Shown here: positions 32,544-41,146 of the stretch, piece by piece
Numbering within the stretch: position 1 is the first letter of the stretch
Layout of the letters: every line of letters begins with the position of its first letter
Origin: Agromyces cerinus subsp. cerinus
GTDB lineage: Bacteria > Actinomycetota > Actinomycetes > Actinomycetales > Microbacteriaceae
Length of the DNA stretch: 64,000 nt
NCBI RefSeq assembly: GCF_900142065.1
Contig: NZ_FSRJ01000003.1
Span: 682,001 to 746,000 of the forward strand
Reading direction: 5' to 3'
Translations under genes and position numbers: made by a program
Notes under the pieces: model-generated
The model's input: only the letters and a program-made list of their open reading frames with translations
Told to the model about the DNA's origin: nothing
Databases searched by the model: none

Positions 32544-33745
32544 ACGTCGGTTTCCTCCGTGGTCGTGGTCGGGGAAGGATCGGTCGCGGCATCCGCTCGG
32601 GGGATGCCGACGCGCAGCACCGTGCCGCCGTGCGCTCCGGGTTCGATCGCGAACGAGCCGCCGACGAGCGCGGTGCGGTCGCGGATGCCCGAGAGCCCGA
32701 ATCCGGATGCCCCGGGCGCCGCCGCCCCGGGCCCGACCCCGTCGTCGGCGACCGTGAGCACGACCTCGCCGCCGATGGACTCGATGGTCACAGCCGCGTG
32801 CCGGGCGCTGGCGTGCTTGCGCACGTTCGCGAGCCCCTCCTGCGCCGAGCGCAGCAGCACGACCTCGTGCTCGCGGCTGAGGCCGGTCGCGCTCGCCGAC
32901 ACCGTCACGACGACGCCCGTCTCGCGCTCGAAGGTCGCCGCGAGTCGGTCGAGCGCGTCAGCGAGGCCCGCTCCGGGCTCGACCGGCGCGAGCGAGGCGA
33001 CGAGGCCGCGCGCCTCGGTGAGCGCCTCGCGCGCCATCTGCTCCATGAGTTCGACGTCGGCGCGAGCGGATGCCCCGGCCTCGCCGTCGACCCCGTCGAG
33101 GCGTGTGCCCGTGCGCTGCGCCACCATCACGAGACCGGTCAGGCTCTGCGCGATCGTGTCGTGGATCTCGCGGGCGAGCCGCGCGCGCTCCTCGACCACC
33201 CCGGCATCGCGGTGCATCGCGGCGAGCTGGCCCTGCGCGGCCTGCAGCTCCTCGAGCAGGCGGCCGCGCTCCTGGCCGTAGAGAGCGATGTTCGTGATCC
33301 AGAGCCCGAGCGCGATGCTGAAGCCGACCGAGACCGCCGCGCTGATGAGTCCGGCGACGATGCCGCTCGGGCCGAAGTGCACGATGTAGCCCGCTGCGAG
33401 CGCGACGCCGATGAGCACGTTCGACAGGAGCGCGCTGCGGATCGACGGCGCGGTCGTCCAGATGAACGGGTAGATGAACACCTGCAGGATCGCGAAGGAG
33501 GGTTCGAACGCAGCGCCGACGCCGAGGAGCACCGCGAACGCGATCGAGATCACGAGGTGCGGAGTGAGCCGGTCGGCTCCGAGATGCGCCCTGGCGTAGG
33601 CGAAGTAGAAGACGAGGAACGCACCCGTCGTCGCCCAGACGCCCCAGTCGTTCGGTCCGTACGGCGGCGGGTCGAACAGGGTGAAGAGCACGAGGATGGA
33701 TGCCACGGCGATCGCCGCGACATCCCACCATCGTCGGTTCAGCAT
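32540..33745 (-). CDS. Membrane sensor histidine kinase
   Basis: A 401-residue kinase. The first 155 residues hold about five hydrophobic helices (AAIAVASILVLFTLF, FLVFYFAY, LVISIAFAVLLGVGAAF, VLIGVALAAGYIVHF, FSIALGLWITNIALY) with no large external domain, as in intramembrane-sensing kinases of the LiaS/DesK type. A coiled-coil linker leads to HisKA_3 with His195 in ARLAREIHDTIAQSLTG, and the ATPase domain has EGLANVRKHASARHA and VADDGVGPGAA. It is co-transcribed with the ABC exporter and response regulator. Confidence 0.9.
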   Translation of the reverse strand: MLNRRWWDVAAIAVASILVLFTLFDPPPYGPNDWGVWATTGAFLVFYFAYARAHLGADRLTPHLVISIAFAVLLGVGAAFEPSFAILQVFIYPFIWTTAPSIRSALLSNVLIGVALAAGYIVHFGPSGIVAGLISAAVSVGFSIALGLWITNIALYGQERGRLLEELQAAQGQLAAMHRDAGVVEERARLAREIHDTIAQSLTGLVMVAQRTGTRLDGVDGEAGASARADVELMEQMAREALTEARGLVASLAPVEPGAGLADALDRLAATFERETGVVVTVSASATGLSREHEVVLLRSAQEGLANVRKHASARHAAVTIESIGGEVVLTVADDGVGPGAAAPGASGFGLSGIRDRTALVGGSFAIEPGAHGGTVLRVGIPRADAATDPSPTTTTEETDV

Positions 33746-33766
33746 GTTGCGAGTGTGCCACGTGGG

Positions 33767-34576
33767 CTACGCATCGCGCCGGATCCACCGGAACGTGATT
33801 CGGGAGAGCACGAAGCCCACGACGAGCCAGATGCCGAGCGCGATCGCGACGCCCGGGAGGTTCCACGAGCCGTTCTGCTCGAGCGACTCCCACCCCTCCG
33901 GCAGGAACACCGAGCGCATGCCCTGGGCGATCCACTTGAGCGGGAACAGGCTCGCGACGTTCTGCAGCCAGTCGGGCAGCATGTTCCACTGCAGGTACAC
34001 GCCCGAGATGAACTGGAGGATGAGCCCGATCGGGATCACGACCGCCGCGGCGCTCTTGCCCGAGCGCGGCAGCGCCGAGAGGGCGATGCCGAGCAGCGCG
34101 CAGGTCGTGAGGCCCAGCACGAAGACCCAGGCGAAGGTCACCCACTTCTCGGGCTCGGTCGGCAGGTCGATGCCGAGCACGAGCCCTCCGGCGAGGATCA
34201 GCAGGCCCGCCTGCAGCGTGCCGGTGACGAAGACCTGACCGATCTTGCCGGCGAAGTACCCGACGGGGGAGAGAGGGGTCCCGCCCAACCGCTTCAATGT
34301 GCCGTTCGACTTCTCCAAGGCGATGTCGATGGCGAGGTTCTGCACGCCCGACAGGAAGATGCCGGCGGCGAGCATCGCCGGCAGGTAGAGGGCCGCGATC
34401 GAGATCTCGGCCCCGGGGGGACCGACCTCGCCTGAAGCGCTGAACGCGGCAGAGAAGATGGCGAGCATCACGAACGGGAAGAGGAAGGTGAAGAACAGGG
34501 TGTCGGCGGCCCGGAAGTACGTCTTCGTCTCGACGCCGACGCGTGACGCGCCCTGGGTCATCAGGTTGGTAGTCAT
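33767..34576 (-). CDS. ABC-2 type transporter permease
   Basis: A 269-residue protein with six predicted membrane helices: FFTFLFPFVMLAIFSAAF, LYLPAMLAAGIFLSGVQN, GTLKRLGGTPLSPVGYFAGKIGQVFVTG (the conserved coupling segment), FAWVFVLGLTTCALLGIAL and a final VVGFVLSRITFRWIRRDA. It overlaps the upstream ATPase gene by four bases and precedes the kinase by 21 bases. It probably exports a lipid or peptide antibiotic under control of the linked two-component system. Confidence 0.9.
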   Translation of the reverse strand: MTTNLMTQGASRVGVETKTYFRAADTLFFTFLFPFVMLAIFSAAFSASGEVGPPGAEISIAALYLPAMLAAGIFLSGVQNLAIDIALEKSNGTLKRLGGTPLSPVGYFAGKIGQVFVTGTLQAGLLILAGGLVLGIDLPTEPEKWVTFAWVFVLGLTTCALLGIALSALPRSGKSAAAVVIPIGLILQFISGVYLQWNMLPDWLQNVASLFPLKWIAQGMRSVFLPEGWESLEQNGSWNLPGVAIALGIWLVVGFVLSRITFRWIRRDA

Positions 34577-35478
34577 GCGAGGGCCTCCTCGGTGTCGTCG
34601 ATCTCGTTCGCTGAGCCTGTCGAAGCGTCGCGCACGAGTCCCAGGTAGATGTCTTCGAGCGTCGGCCGGATCACTTCGAGGCCGTCGGGTTCGCGGCCGA
34701 CTTCGGCGACGACGGATGCCACGTGCAGGCCAGGCTCGTCGGTGCGCACCTCATGCGTGGTGCCGGCCGCGTCGCGCCAGCGCACGATGGGCCGCCGTGC
34801 GTCGGCGCCGCCGATCTCATCGATTGCGCCGATATCGACGAGGCGACCTCCCGCGATGATGCCGGCGCGATCGGCCAGTTGCGCCGCCTCGTCGAGGTAG
34901 TGGGTCGTGAGCAGGATCGTCGTGCCTTCGGCCTTGAGCGAGCGGATGAGCCCCCAGAACTGACGCCGCGCCTCGGGGTCGAAGCCCGTGGTCGGCTCGT
35001 CGAGGAAGAGCAGTTCGGGCCGGCCGACGATGCCGAGCGCGACGTCGACGCGGCGCTGCTGGCCGCCCGAGAGCTTCGCGATGCGGGTCTTGGCCTTCGC
35101 CTCGAGGCCGACGGCGGCGATGACCTCGTCGACATCGCGGGGGTTCGGGTAGAGCGAGGCGAAGTGCCGCAGCATCTCGGTGACCGTGAGGAGCCCGGTC
35201 TCGCCGGTCGATTGCAGGACGATGCCGATGCGCTGCTTCCAGTCGAGACCGCCGCGGGCCGGGTCGACGCCGAGCACGCTCACCTCGCCCGAGGTGCGGA
35301 GCCGGTAGCCCTCGAGGATCTCGACGGTCGTCGACTTGCCGGCGCCGTTCGGTCCGAGCAGGGCGAATGTCTCGCCGTGCGCGATGTCGAGGTCGAGGTC
35401 TTCGACCGCGGTCACCTCGCCGTAGACCTTGCGGAGCCCGCGGATCCGCACCGCGGCATCCGTGCGTGTCGTGTTCAT
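34573..35478 (-). CDS. ABC transporter ATP-binding subunit
   Basis: A 301-residue ATPase with Walker A GPNGAGKST, signature LSGGQQRRVDVA, Walker B LLFLDEPTTGFDPEAR and switch histidine in LLTTHYLDEAAQLADR. The extended C-terminal domain (residues about 220-301) is usual for ABC-2 exporter ATPases. Near its end a TTCGACAGGCTCA-type repeat (34605-34629) supplies part of DASTGSANEI. It is the first gene of a four-gene operon: ATPase, permease, kinase, response regulator. Confidence 0.92.
   Translation of the reverse strand: MNTTRTDAAVRIRGLRKVYGEVTAVEDLDLDIAHGETFALLGPNGAGKSTTVEILEGYRLRTSGEVSVLGVDPARGGLDWKQRIGIVLQSTGETGLLTVTEMLRHFASLYPNPRDVDEVIAAVGLEAKAKTRIAKLSGGQQRRVDVALGIVGRPELLFLDEPTTGFDPEARRQFWGLIRSLKAEGTTILLTTHYLDEAAQLADRAGIIAGGRLVDIGAIDEIGGADARRPIVRWRDAAGTTHEVRTDEPGLHVASVVAEVGREPDGLEVIRPTLEDIYLGLVRDASTGSANEIDDTEEALA
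34605..34629 (-). repeat. TTCGACAGGCTCA-type repeat at the 3' end of the ABC ATPase gene
   Basis: On the minus strand the sequence GCTTCGACAGGCTCAGCGAA is embedded in frame close to the stop codon. It is a third coding insertion of the repeat family seen at 20724 and 25497, in a different frame. Confidence 0.6.
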
Positions 35479-35537
35479 ACCAAGAGCATCTCGCGGCGGC
35501 GGGGCGACCGGCAGCCCCCGTCGGTTCGATTCCGGCC

Positions 35538-35553
35538 TCCACCGATCGGTGGA
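35538..35553. promoter_or_regulatory. 16-bp perfect palindrome before the ABC/two-component operon
   Basis: TCCACCGATCGGTGGA is a perfect palindrome in the 84-base gap upstream of the ATPase gene (start 35478) and just beyond the end of the sigma factor gene. It is a reasonable binding site for the LuxR-type response regulator encoded at the end of the operon. Confidence 0.45.
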
Positions 35554-35562
35554 TGGTGGTGG

Positions 35563-36900
35563 TCAGCGATCGTGGCGCGGTTCTGCCGAGACCTCGAGCC
35601 CGGCCAGGCGGCGTTCGAGGAAGCGCCGCTCGGGTGCGGTCGGCGCGAGGGGGATCGCCTCGCGATATGGAGCGGCGGCAGCTTCGGCCCTCCCGGAGCG
35701 GCGCAGGAAGTCCGCCTGCGCCGCTGGCAGCAGGTGATATCCCGCGAGGCGTCCCGACGACTCGAGCGCGGCGAGCGCCGCGAGCCCGGCGTCGGCACCA
35801 TCCGCCATACCGATCGCGATCGCGCGGGCGAGTTCGACGAACGGCGATGCGCCGTTCGTGAGCCCCGCGAGTTCGTCGTACCGGCGCACGATCGCGGCCC
35901 AGTCCGTCTCCGATGACGTGCGTGCACGGACATGCACGGCCTGTATCTCCGCCTGCACTCGGTACGGGCCGCGCTCGCCGGGAGGGATCGGGCCGAGCAG
36001 CGCGAGTCCTTCGGTGATGAGCGCTCGGTTCCATCGTTCGCGATCCTGCTCCTCGAGGGGCACGAGCTCCCCGTCGGCATCGACGCGCGTCGCCGCCCGC
36101 GCGTGCTGCAGCAGCATGAGCGCCAGCAGTGCGCGCGGTTCCGAGGCATCGGGGAGCAGGTCGACGACGAGTCGCGTGAGCCGGATCGCCTCGACGGAAA
36201 GATCGACGCGTTGCAGGCGGTCGCCCGACGACGCGACGTAGCCCTCGTTGGCGACGAGGTAGAGCACCGCGAGCACCCCGTCGAGCCGAGCGGGCAGGGC
36301 TTCGGGCGGCGGCACGCGGTAGGGGATGCCCGCATGCCGGATCTTCCGCTTCGCGCGCACGAGGCGTTGCGCCATCGTCGACTCCGGCACGAAGAACGCG
36401 CGTGCGATCTCGCCTGTCTCGAGACCGCCCACCGTGCGCAGGGTGAGCGCGACTCGGGACTCGATCGGCAGCGCAGGGTGCGCGCACGTGAAGATGAGGC
36501 GCAGGCGATCGTCCCACTCGGGTTCGTCGTGGGCGACCGCGACGTCGGCCGGGTCCGGCGGCCCTCCGGTGCGTCCCGCGAATGCCTCCATCGAGATCCA
36601 CTCCCTGACCTTGCCCGACTCGACGCCGCGACGCCGGAGCCGGTCGAGTGCGAGATTGCGGGCGGCGGTCGTGAGCCACGCACCCGGATTCGACGGCACG
36701 CCGTCGCGGGGCCACGTGGCCGCCGCGCGTTCGAACGCCTCCGATGCCGCGTCTTCGGCGACATCCCAGTCGCCCGTCGTGCGGATGAGGGTCGCGACGA
36801 CCCTCGTCCAGTCCGCGTCGAACGCGGACCGGAGGGCCGACGCGACCTCGGGCGCGAGCCCGTCGGCTCGCTCCCCGGGCGCCGGCCCCGCGGCCGCCAT
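35563..36900 (-). CDS. ECF-type sigma factor with long C-terminal extension (ECF42-like)
   Basis: A 445-residue protein. The N-terminal 200 residues have region 2 ([34 protein letters not shown] ... [21 protein letters not shown]) and region 4 ([37 protein letters not shown]). The remaining 240 residues are a helical, TPR-like extension ([15 protein letters not shown] ... [27 protein letters not shown]). This architecture together with an adjacent DGPF/YCII protein is the hallmark of the ECF42 group, which has no classical anti-sigma factor. The ATG at 36900 follows the DGPF gene by 11 bases, so the two are co-transcribed. Confidence 0.88.
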   Translation of the reverse strand: MAAAGPAPGERADGLAPEVASALRSAFDADWTRVVATLIRTTGDWDVAEDAASEAFERAAATWPRDGVPSNPGAWLTTAARNLALDRLRRRGVESGKVREWISMEAFAGRTGGPPDPADVAVAHDEPEWDDRLRLIFTCAHPALPIESRVALTLRTVGGLETGEIARAFFVPESTMAQRLVRAKRKIRHAGIPYRVPPPEALPARLDGVLAVLYLVANEGYVASSGDRLQRVDLSVEAIRLTRLVVDLLPDASEPRALLALMLLQHARAATRVDADGELVPLEEQDRERWNRALITEGLALLGPIPPGERGPYRVQAEIQAVHVRARTSSETDWAAIVRRYDELAGLTNGASPFVELARAIAIGMADGADAGLAALAALESSGRLAGYHLLPAAQADFLRRSGRAEAAAAPYREAIPLAPTAPERRFLERRLAGLEVSAEPRHDR

Positions 36901-36911
36901 GCCTTCGGGGC

Positions 36912-37781
36912 TCAGCGGCCCGCCCCCACCGCGTCGAGCGCTTCGGCGGCAGACGGTTCGACCCGGATGCCGTGCTCGGCAGCCTCCCGTTCGTGGCGGG
37001 CGACGTGGTCGTCGTGCACGTCGAACGGCCAGAGCGGGCGCAGCTCGAGCGTGCCGCCCCGGGCCATCGGATGCTTCGACGCCACCTCGATCGCCTCGGC
37101 GAGGTCGCGCACCTCGAGCACGTCGAAGCCCGCGACCCACTCCTTCGACTCGGCGAACGGGCCGTCGCTGACGAGCACCTCGCCGGCGCGTCGACGCACG
37201 AAGGTCGCGTCCTCGGGGCCGTGCAGCACCTCGCCGAAGAGGCGGGTTCCGCGGGCGTCCATCTCGCCGACCCAGGCGTCGGGATCGTCGTCCGCTCCGT
37301 CTTCGGCCGGAGTCGCCTCGCCGTCGCCGATGTCGCCGATGACCGCGCGCCCGGCCTGCTGCTCGGCGACCACGAGCATGAGGTACCGACGGCCGCTCGC
37401 CGCCTGCTCGCGGAATCCGGCAGGAACGACGCGCGCCGCGGGGTCGGCATCCGGCCAGTGCATGAACGGGCGCACCTCCACCCTGCCGAACGCGGCGGCG
37501 GGATGCCGCGACGCGATCTCGATCGCCTCGTCGAGGTCGGCGACGTCGATGATGTCGAAGCCGCCGATCGACTCCTTCGACTCGGTGAACGGTCCGTCGG
37601 TGACGAGCAGCTGCCCGTCGCGGACCCGCACGGTCGTGGCATCCCGGTCGGGCCGCAGCCGCTCGCCGTACTCGGATGCGCCCCTGGCCTCGAGATCGTC
37701 GACCCAATCGCCGATGTCGTCGGCCGCCGGAACATAGGCGACGGGGTCGTCGCCCTCGGCGTAGAACAGTGCGTATTCCAT
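36912..37781 (-). CDS. Double DGPF (YCII-related) domain protein
   Basis: A 289-residue protein formed by two tandem YCII/DGPF domains: the first at about 1-105 with [23 protein letters not shown], the second at about 125-250 with [27 protein letters not shown] proteins are normally single-domain, about 110-150 residues, encoded as one or more separate genes beside ECF42 sigma factors. Here the two are fused, with an acidic linker ([17 protein letters not shown]). They are thought to sense or process an unknown signal for the sigma factor. The -10 box TAGCGT (37804-37809, minus) and GAGAGAGGA precede the ATG. Confidence 0.87.
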   Translation of the reverse strand: MEYALFYAEGDDPVAYVPAADDIGDWVDDLEARGASEYGERLRPDRDATTVRVRDGQLLVTDGPFTESKESIGGFDIIDVADLDEAIEIASRHPAAAFGRVEVRPFMHWPDADPAARVVPAGFREQAASGRRYLMLVVAEQQAGRAVIGDIGDGEATPAEDGADDDPDAWVGEMDARGTRLFGEVLHGPEDATFVRRRAGEVLVSDGPFAESKEWVAGFDVLEVRDLAEAIEVASKHPMARGGTLELRPLWPFDVHDDHVARHEREAAEHGIRVEPSAAEALDAVGAGR

Positions 37782-37821
37782 GGTGGAATCCTCTCTCTCG
37801 GTCACGCTACGCAAGTACGAC

Positions 37822-37839
37822 GAACGGCGATAGCCGTTC
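37822..37839 (-). terminator. Hairpin after the LysE-type gene
   Basis: GAACGGC-GATA-GCCGTTC is a perfect 7-base stem with a 4-base loop, 45 bases beyond the lysE stop in its direction of transcription. It overlaps the upstream side of the next promoter. Confidence 0.6.
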
Positions 37840-37883
37840 TCGACACCGGTGCGGTGATCGGCGGGATCCGGTGCGGAAGCCGT

Positions 37884-38609
37884 TCAGTGCGGCAGCACGA
37901 GCATGACGCCGAGCCCGACCATGACGACGGCGATCACGGCGTCGAGCACGCGCCACGCGCGGGGACTCGAGAGCACGCCGCCCAGGAGCCGTGCCCCGTA
38001 GGCGAGGCCGAAGAACCAGACGAGGCTCGCGATGCCGGCGCCGGCGGCGAAGGCCCAGCGGCCGTCGCCGTGGGTGTTCGCGACCGAGCCGAGCAGGAAC
38101 ACCGTGTCGAGGTACACGTGCGGGTTCAGCCAGGTGAGGGCGAGGCAGGTGAGCACGGCCGCGGCGAGGCCGGTGCTCCGGCGCGTGAGCGTCGTCGAGA
38201 CGGATGCCGCGGGGTCCGCGGGTGCCGCAGGAGTCCCGGCCCCGGCGTCCACGAGCCCCGCGGCATCCGCCTCGGCCGACTCGACCTCGCGCTCGGCTGA
38301 CGCGACCTCGAGCGTCTCGCCGCTCGGCCGGATCGCGCGACGCGCGGCGAGCAGCCCGTAGGCGACGAGGAACGCCGCGCCCGCCCAGCGGATGACGTCG
38401 ACGAGCCACGGCACGGCCGCGAGCACGACGCCGATGCCCGAGACGCCGACCACGATGAGGGCGAGGTCGCTCAGCGCGCAGATCGCCGCCACCGCGAAGA
38501 CGTGCTCACGGCGGATGCCCTGCCGCAGCACGAACACGTTCTGCGCGCCGATCGCGACGATGAGCGAGAGGCCGAGGCCGAAACCGGCGAGCAGGGAGGA
38601 GAGGGGCAC
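37884..38609 (-). CDS. LysE/ArgO-family basic amino acid exporter
   Basis: A 241-residue membrane protein of the LysE family: LLAGFGLGLSLIVAIGAQNVFVLRQGIRREHVFAVAAICALSDLALIVVGVSGIGV is the strongly conserved N-terminal part with the GAQNxFVLRQG motif, and LTCLALTWLNPHVYLDTVFLLGSVA is the second conserved block. These proteins export lysine and arginine when the cytoplasmic pool rises. The central loop is expanded by an acidic, Ala-rich segment. It is divergent from a LysG/ArgP-type activator. A -10 box TACGGT six bases before the GTG points to a leaderless mRNA. Confidence 0.92.
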   Translation of the reverse strand: MPLSSLLAGFGLGLSLIVAIGAQNVFVLRQGIRREHVFAVAAICALSDLALIVVGVSGIGVVLAAVPWLVDVIRWAGAAFLVAYGLLAARRAIRPSGETLEVASAEREVESAEADAAGLVDAGAGTPAAPADPAASVSTTLTRRSTGLAAAVLTCLALTWLNPHVYLDTVFLLGSVANTHGDGRWAFAAGAGIASLVWFFGLAYGARLLGGVLSSPRAWRVLDAVIAVVMVGLGVMLVLPH

Positions 38610-38680
38610 GGAACGACCGTAGGCGGCGCGGCAGCTTTACTCCAGCTCAAGATTCTTCATCGGCATTAGCATGGCTTCAG

Positions 38681-39619
38681 ATGGAGATACCGCTCGACCT
38701 CGCCCGCACGCTCGCCGTCGTCATCGACGAGGGCACCTTCGACGCGGCGGCCAGGCGGCTGCGCATCACGCCGTCGGCTGTCTCCCAGCGGGTGAAGGCG
38801 CTCGAGCAGCAGCTCGGGCGGGTGCTCGTCGTGCGCTCGAAGCCGGCCAGGGCGACCGAGGCCGGTGCACCGATCGTGCGGCTCGCGCGCCAGGTCGCGC
38901 TGCTCGAACACGATGCCCTCGCGGAGTTCGGGCTCGACGAGCCATCCGCTCGGCCGATCTCGCTCGCCCTGGCCGTCAATGCCGACTCGCTCGCGACCTG
39001 GTTCCTGCCGGCGCTCGCCCGCGTGGGGGAGCGGCACCCCGTCGTCTTCGACCTGCACCGCGACGATCAGGACTTCACGGCGGGGCTGCTCGAGTCGGGC
39101 ACGGTGCTGGGCGCCGTGACCTCGCAGTCCGCGCCGGTGGCCGGATGCCTCGTGCGCCCCCTCGGTGTCATGCGCTACGAGGCCGTGGCGACGCCCGTCT
39201 TCGCCGAGCGCTGGGGGCTCGCGCTGGGGCGAGGCGCGCACGGCCGGGGTTCCGGCAGGAGCCCGGGACCGGCGCCGGCAGCCGCGCTCGCCGCGGCGCC
39301 GCTCGTCGACTTCGACCGGCGCGACGACCTGCAGCGTGAGCACCTGTCGGCGCAGGGGATCGACCCCGACGGGCCGCCGCGCCATTTCGTGCCGGCGTCG
39401 AGCGACTTCGCGAACGCGGTCAAGCTCGGGCTCGGCTGGGGCATGCTGCCGGCGTTCCAGTCGGCCGATGAGCTCGAGCGGGGCGCCCTCGTACATCTCG
39501 ACGGGGTGCCGATCGACGTGCCGCTCTTCTGGCAGCAGTGGAACCTGCGGTCGAGCCTGCTCACCGCCGTCGCCGACGAACTCGCCGCCGAGGCGCGCAC
39601 CGCGCTCGCGCGACCCTGA
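38681..39619 (+). CDS. LysR-family regulator, LysG/ArgP type
   Basis: A 312-residue LysR regulator that starts with the ArgP/LysG-like helix-turn-helix DLARTLAVVIDEGTFDAAARRLRITPSAVSQRVKALEQQLGRVLVVRSKPARATEAG. The effector domain includes LALAVNADSLATWFLPALA. It is divergent from the LysE exporter, the classical lysG-lysE arrangement, and should activate lysE when lysine or arginine accumulates. A -10 box TAGCAT lies 8 bases before the ATG. An Arg/Gly/Ala-rich insertion around residues 185-205 is unusual for the family. Confidence 0.92.
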   Translation: MEIPLDLARTLAVVIDEGTFDAAARRLRITPSAVSQRVKALEQQLGRVLVVRSKPARATEAGAPIVRLARQVALLEHDALAEFGLDEPSARPISLALAVNADSLATWFLPALARVGERHPVVFDLHRDDQDFTAGLLESGTVLGAVTSQSAPVAGCLVRPLGVMRYEAVATPVFAERWGLALGRGAHGRGSGRSPGPAPAAALAAAPLVDFDRRDDLQREHLSAQGIDPDGPPRHFVPASSDFANAVKLGLGWGMLPAFQSADELERGALVHLDGVPIDVPLFWQQWNLRSSLLTAVADELAAEARTALARP

Positions 39620-39629
39620 GGCGGGCGCG

Positions 39630-39774
39630 CTGCGAGTCCGCGGACAGCTGCGAGTCCGCGGACATCTGGGACGACGCGCCGACGGGCGCCCGCGTGTCAT
39701 GCGGATCATCCGCAGACTCGCAGACTCGCAGACTCGCAGACTCGCAGACTCGCAGACTCGCAGACTCGCAGACT
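39630..39774. repeat. Repeat-rich intergenic segment: two 17-18 bp repeats and eight tandem octamers
   Basis: Two adjacent copies of CTGCGAGTCCGCGGACA lie at 39630-39647 and 39648-39664. From 39711 to 39774 the octamer CGCAGACT repeats eight times without change. CTGCGAGTC in the first part is the reverse complement of GACTCGCAG in the octamer array, so the two parts can fold on each other. The segment separates convergent lysG-type and aminotransferase genes and may act as terminator. The array length is likely to vary between strains. Confidence 0.9.
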
Positions 39775-39799
39775 CGCGGGCGGAAGCCGTGGTGTCAGG

Positions 39800-41017
39800 T
39801 CAGGCGAAGAGGCGCTGCAGGCGCTGCACGCCCTCGAGCAGCGGTGCGTCGCCGAGCGCGTAGCTGAGGCGCAGGTACCCCGAGGGGCCGAACGCCTCGC
39901 CGGGGACCGCGGCGACCTCGGCCTGGTCGAGGATCAGGTCGGCGAGCTCGAGCGAGGTGGTCGGCGTGACGCCGCCCCACTCGCGGCCGAGCAGGCCCGT
40001 GACGTCGGGGTACACGTAGAACGCGCCCTGCGGCACCGGCACGGTCATGCCGTCGATCTTCGAGAGCTCGGCGACGATCGTGCGGCGACGGCGGTCGAAC
40101 GCCCGACGCATCTCCTCCACGGCGTCCTGGGGGCCGTTGAGCGCGGCGATGGCGGCGCGTTGCGAGATGTTCGACACGTTCGAGGAGAGGTGCGACTGCA
40201 GGTTCGCGGCGCCCTTGATGATGTCGGCCGGGCCGACCATCCAGCCGAGGCGCCAACCCGTCATCGCGTACGTCTTCGCGACGCCGTTGACGAGGATCGT
40301 CTGATTCGCGAGCTCGGGCACGGCCTCGACGATCGAGACGGCGCGCGGCGGCACGCCGTCGGGCTCCTCGGCGTAGGTGAGGTTCTGGTAGATCTCGTCG
40401 GCGACGACCCAGATGCCGTGCTCGAGCGCCCACTCGCCGATCTCGCGCGTCTGCTCGGGGGAGTACACGGCGCCCGTCGGGTTCGACGGCGAGACGAAGA
40501 GCAGCACCTTGGTGCGGTCGGTGCGGGCCGCCTCGAGCTGGGCGACCGTCACGAGGTAGCCCTGGTCGGAGCCGGCGAAGACGTCGACCTGGCGACCGCC
40601 GGCGAGCTTGATCGCCTCGGGGTACGTGGTCCAGTACGGCGTCGGCACGAGCACCTCGTCGCCCGGGTCGAGCAGCGTCTGGAACGCCTGGTAGACCGCC
40701 TGCTTGCCGCCGTTCGTGACGACGACCTGGCCGGGGGAGACCTCGAGCCCCGAGTCGCGGAGCGTCTTCGCGGCGATGGCCTCGCGCAGCTCGGGAAGCC
40801 CCGCCGCGGGCGTGTACCGGTAGTTCTTGGGGTCGTGCGTCGCCGCGAGCGCCGCCTCGACGATGTACTCGGGCGTCGCGAAGTCGGGCTCGCCCGCCGC
40901 GTACGAGATGACCGGGCGGCCCTCGGCCTGGAGGGCCTTCGCCTTCGCGTCGACCTTGAGGGTCGCGGACTCGGCGATGGCGGCGATGCGTGCGGAGAGG
41001 CGGGGGTGTTCGGTCAC
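39800..41017 (-). CDS. Class I PLP-dependent aminotransferase, aspartate aminotransferase type
   Basis: A 405-residue fold-type I aminotransferase: [62 protein letters not shown] and the PLP lysine in [15 protein letters not shown]. Sequence matches subgroup I-gamma aspartate aminotransferases that in actinobacteria are often encoded just upstream of tRNA-Trp and secE. The GTG start is fixed by the -10 box TAGGCT (41024-41029, minus) six bases upstream, indicating a leaderless mRNA. Confidence 0.92.
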   Translation of the reverse strand: MTEHPRLSARIAAIAESATLKVDAKAKALQAEGRPVISYAAGEPDFATPEYIVEAALAATHDPKNYRYTPAAGLPELREAIAAKTLRDSGLEVSPGQVVVTNGGKQAVYQAFQTLLDPGDEVLVPTPYWTTYPEAIKLAGGRQVDVFAGSDQGYLVTVAQLEAARTDRTKVLLFVSPSNPTGAVYSPEQTREIGEWALEHGIWVVADEIYQNLTYAEEPDGVPPRAVSIVEAVPELANQTILVNGVAKTYAMTGWRLGWMVGPADIIKGAANLQSHLSSNVSNISQRAAIAALNGPQDAVEEMRRAFDRRRRTIVAELSKIDGMTVPVPQGAFYVYPDVTGLLGREWGGVTPTTSLELADLILDQAEVAAVPGEAFGPSGYLRLSYALGDAPLLEGVQRLQRLFA

Positions 41018-41112
41018 GCGACCAGCCTACGACTCGCACGCGGCCGGTGACAGACGCCGATGACCCGAATCGACGCGGATCACGGGCAATCCGTCCGGTT
41101 CGAGATTTCTCT

Positions 41113-41140
41113 GGGACATGCGTCCCACTCTTGCTACGCT
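41113..41140 (+). promoter_or_regulatory. Promoter of the membrane glycosidase-like gene with an inverted repeat at -35
   Basis: GGGAC-ATGC-GTCCC (41113-41126) covers the expected -35 position. The -10 box TACGCT (41135-41140) ends six bases before the GTG at 41147. An operator overlapping the -35 suggests specific repression. Confidence 0.5.
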
Positions 41141-41146
41141 GCCCAC

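Noticed and set aside
39711-39774. Possible CRISPR-like array
   Set aside because: The octamers are directly adjacent with no spacers and no cas genes are nearby; it is a simple tandem repeat.
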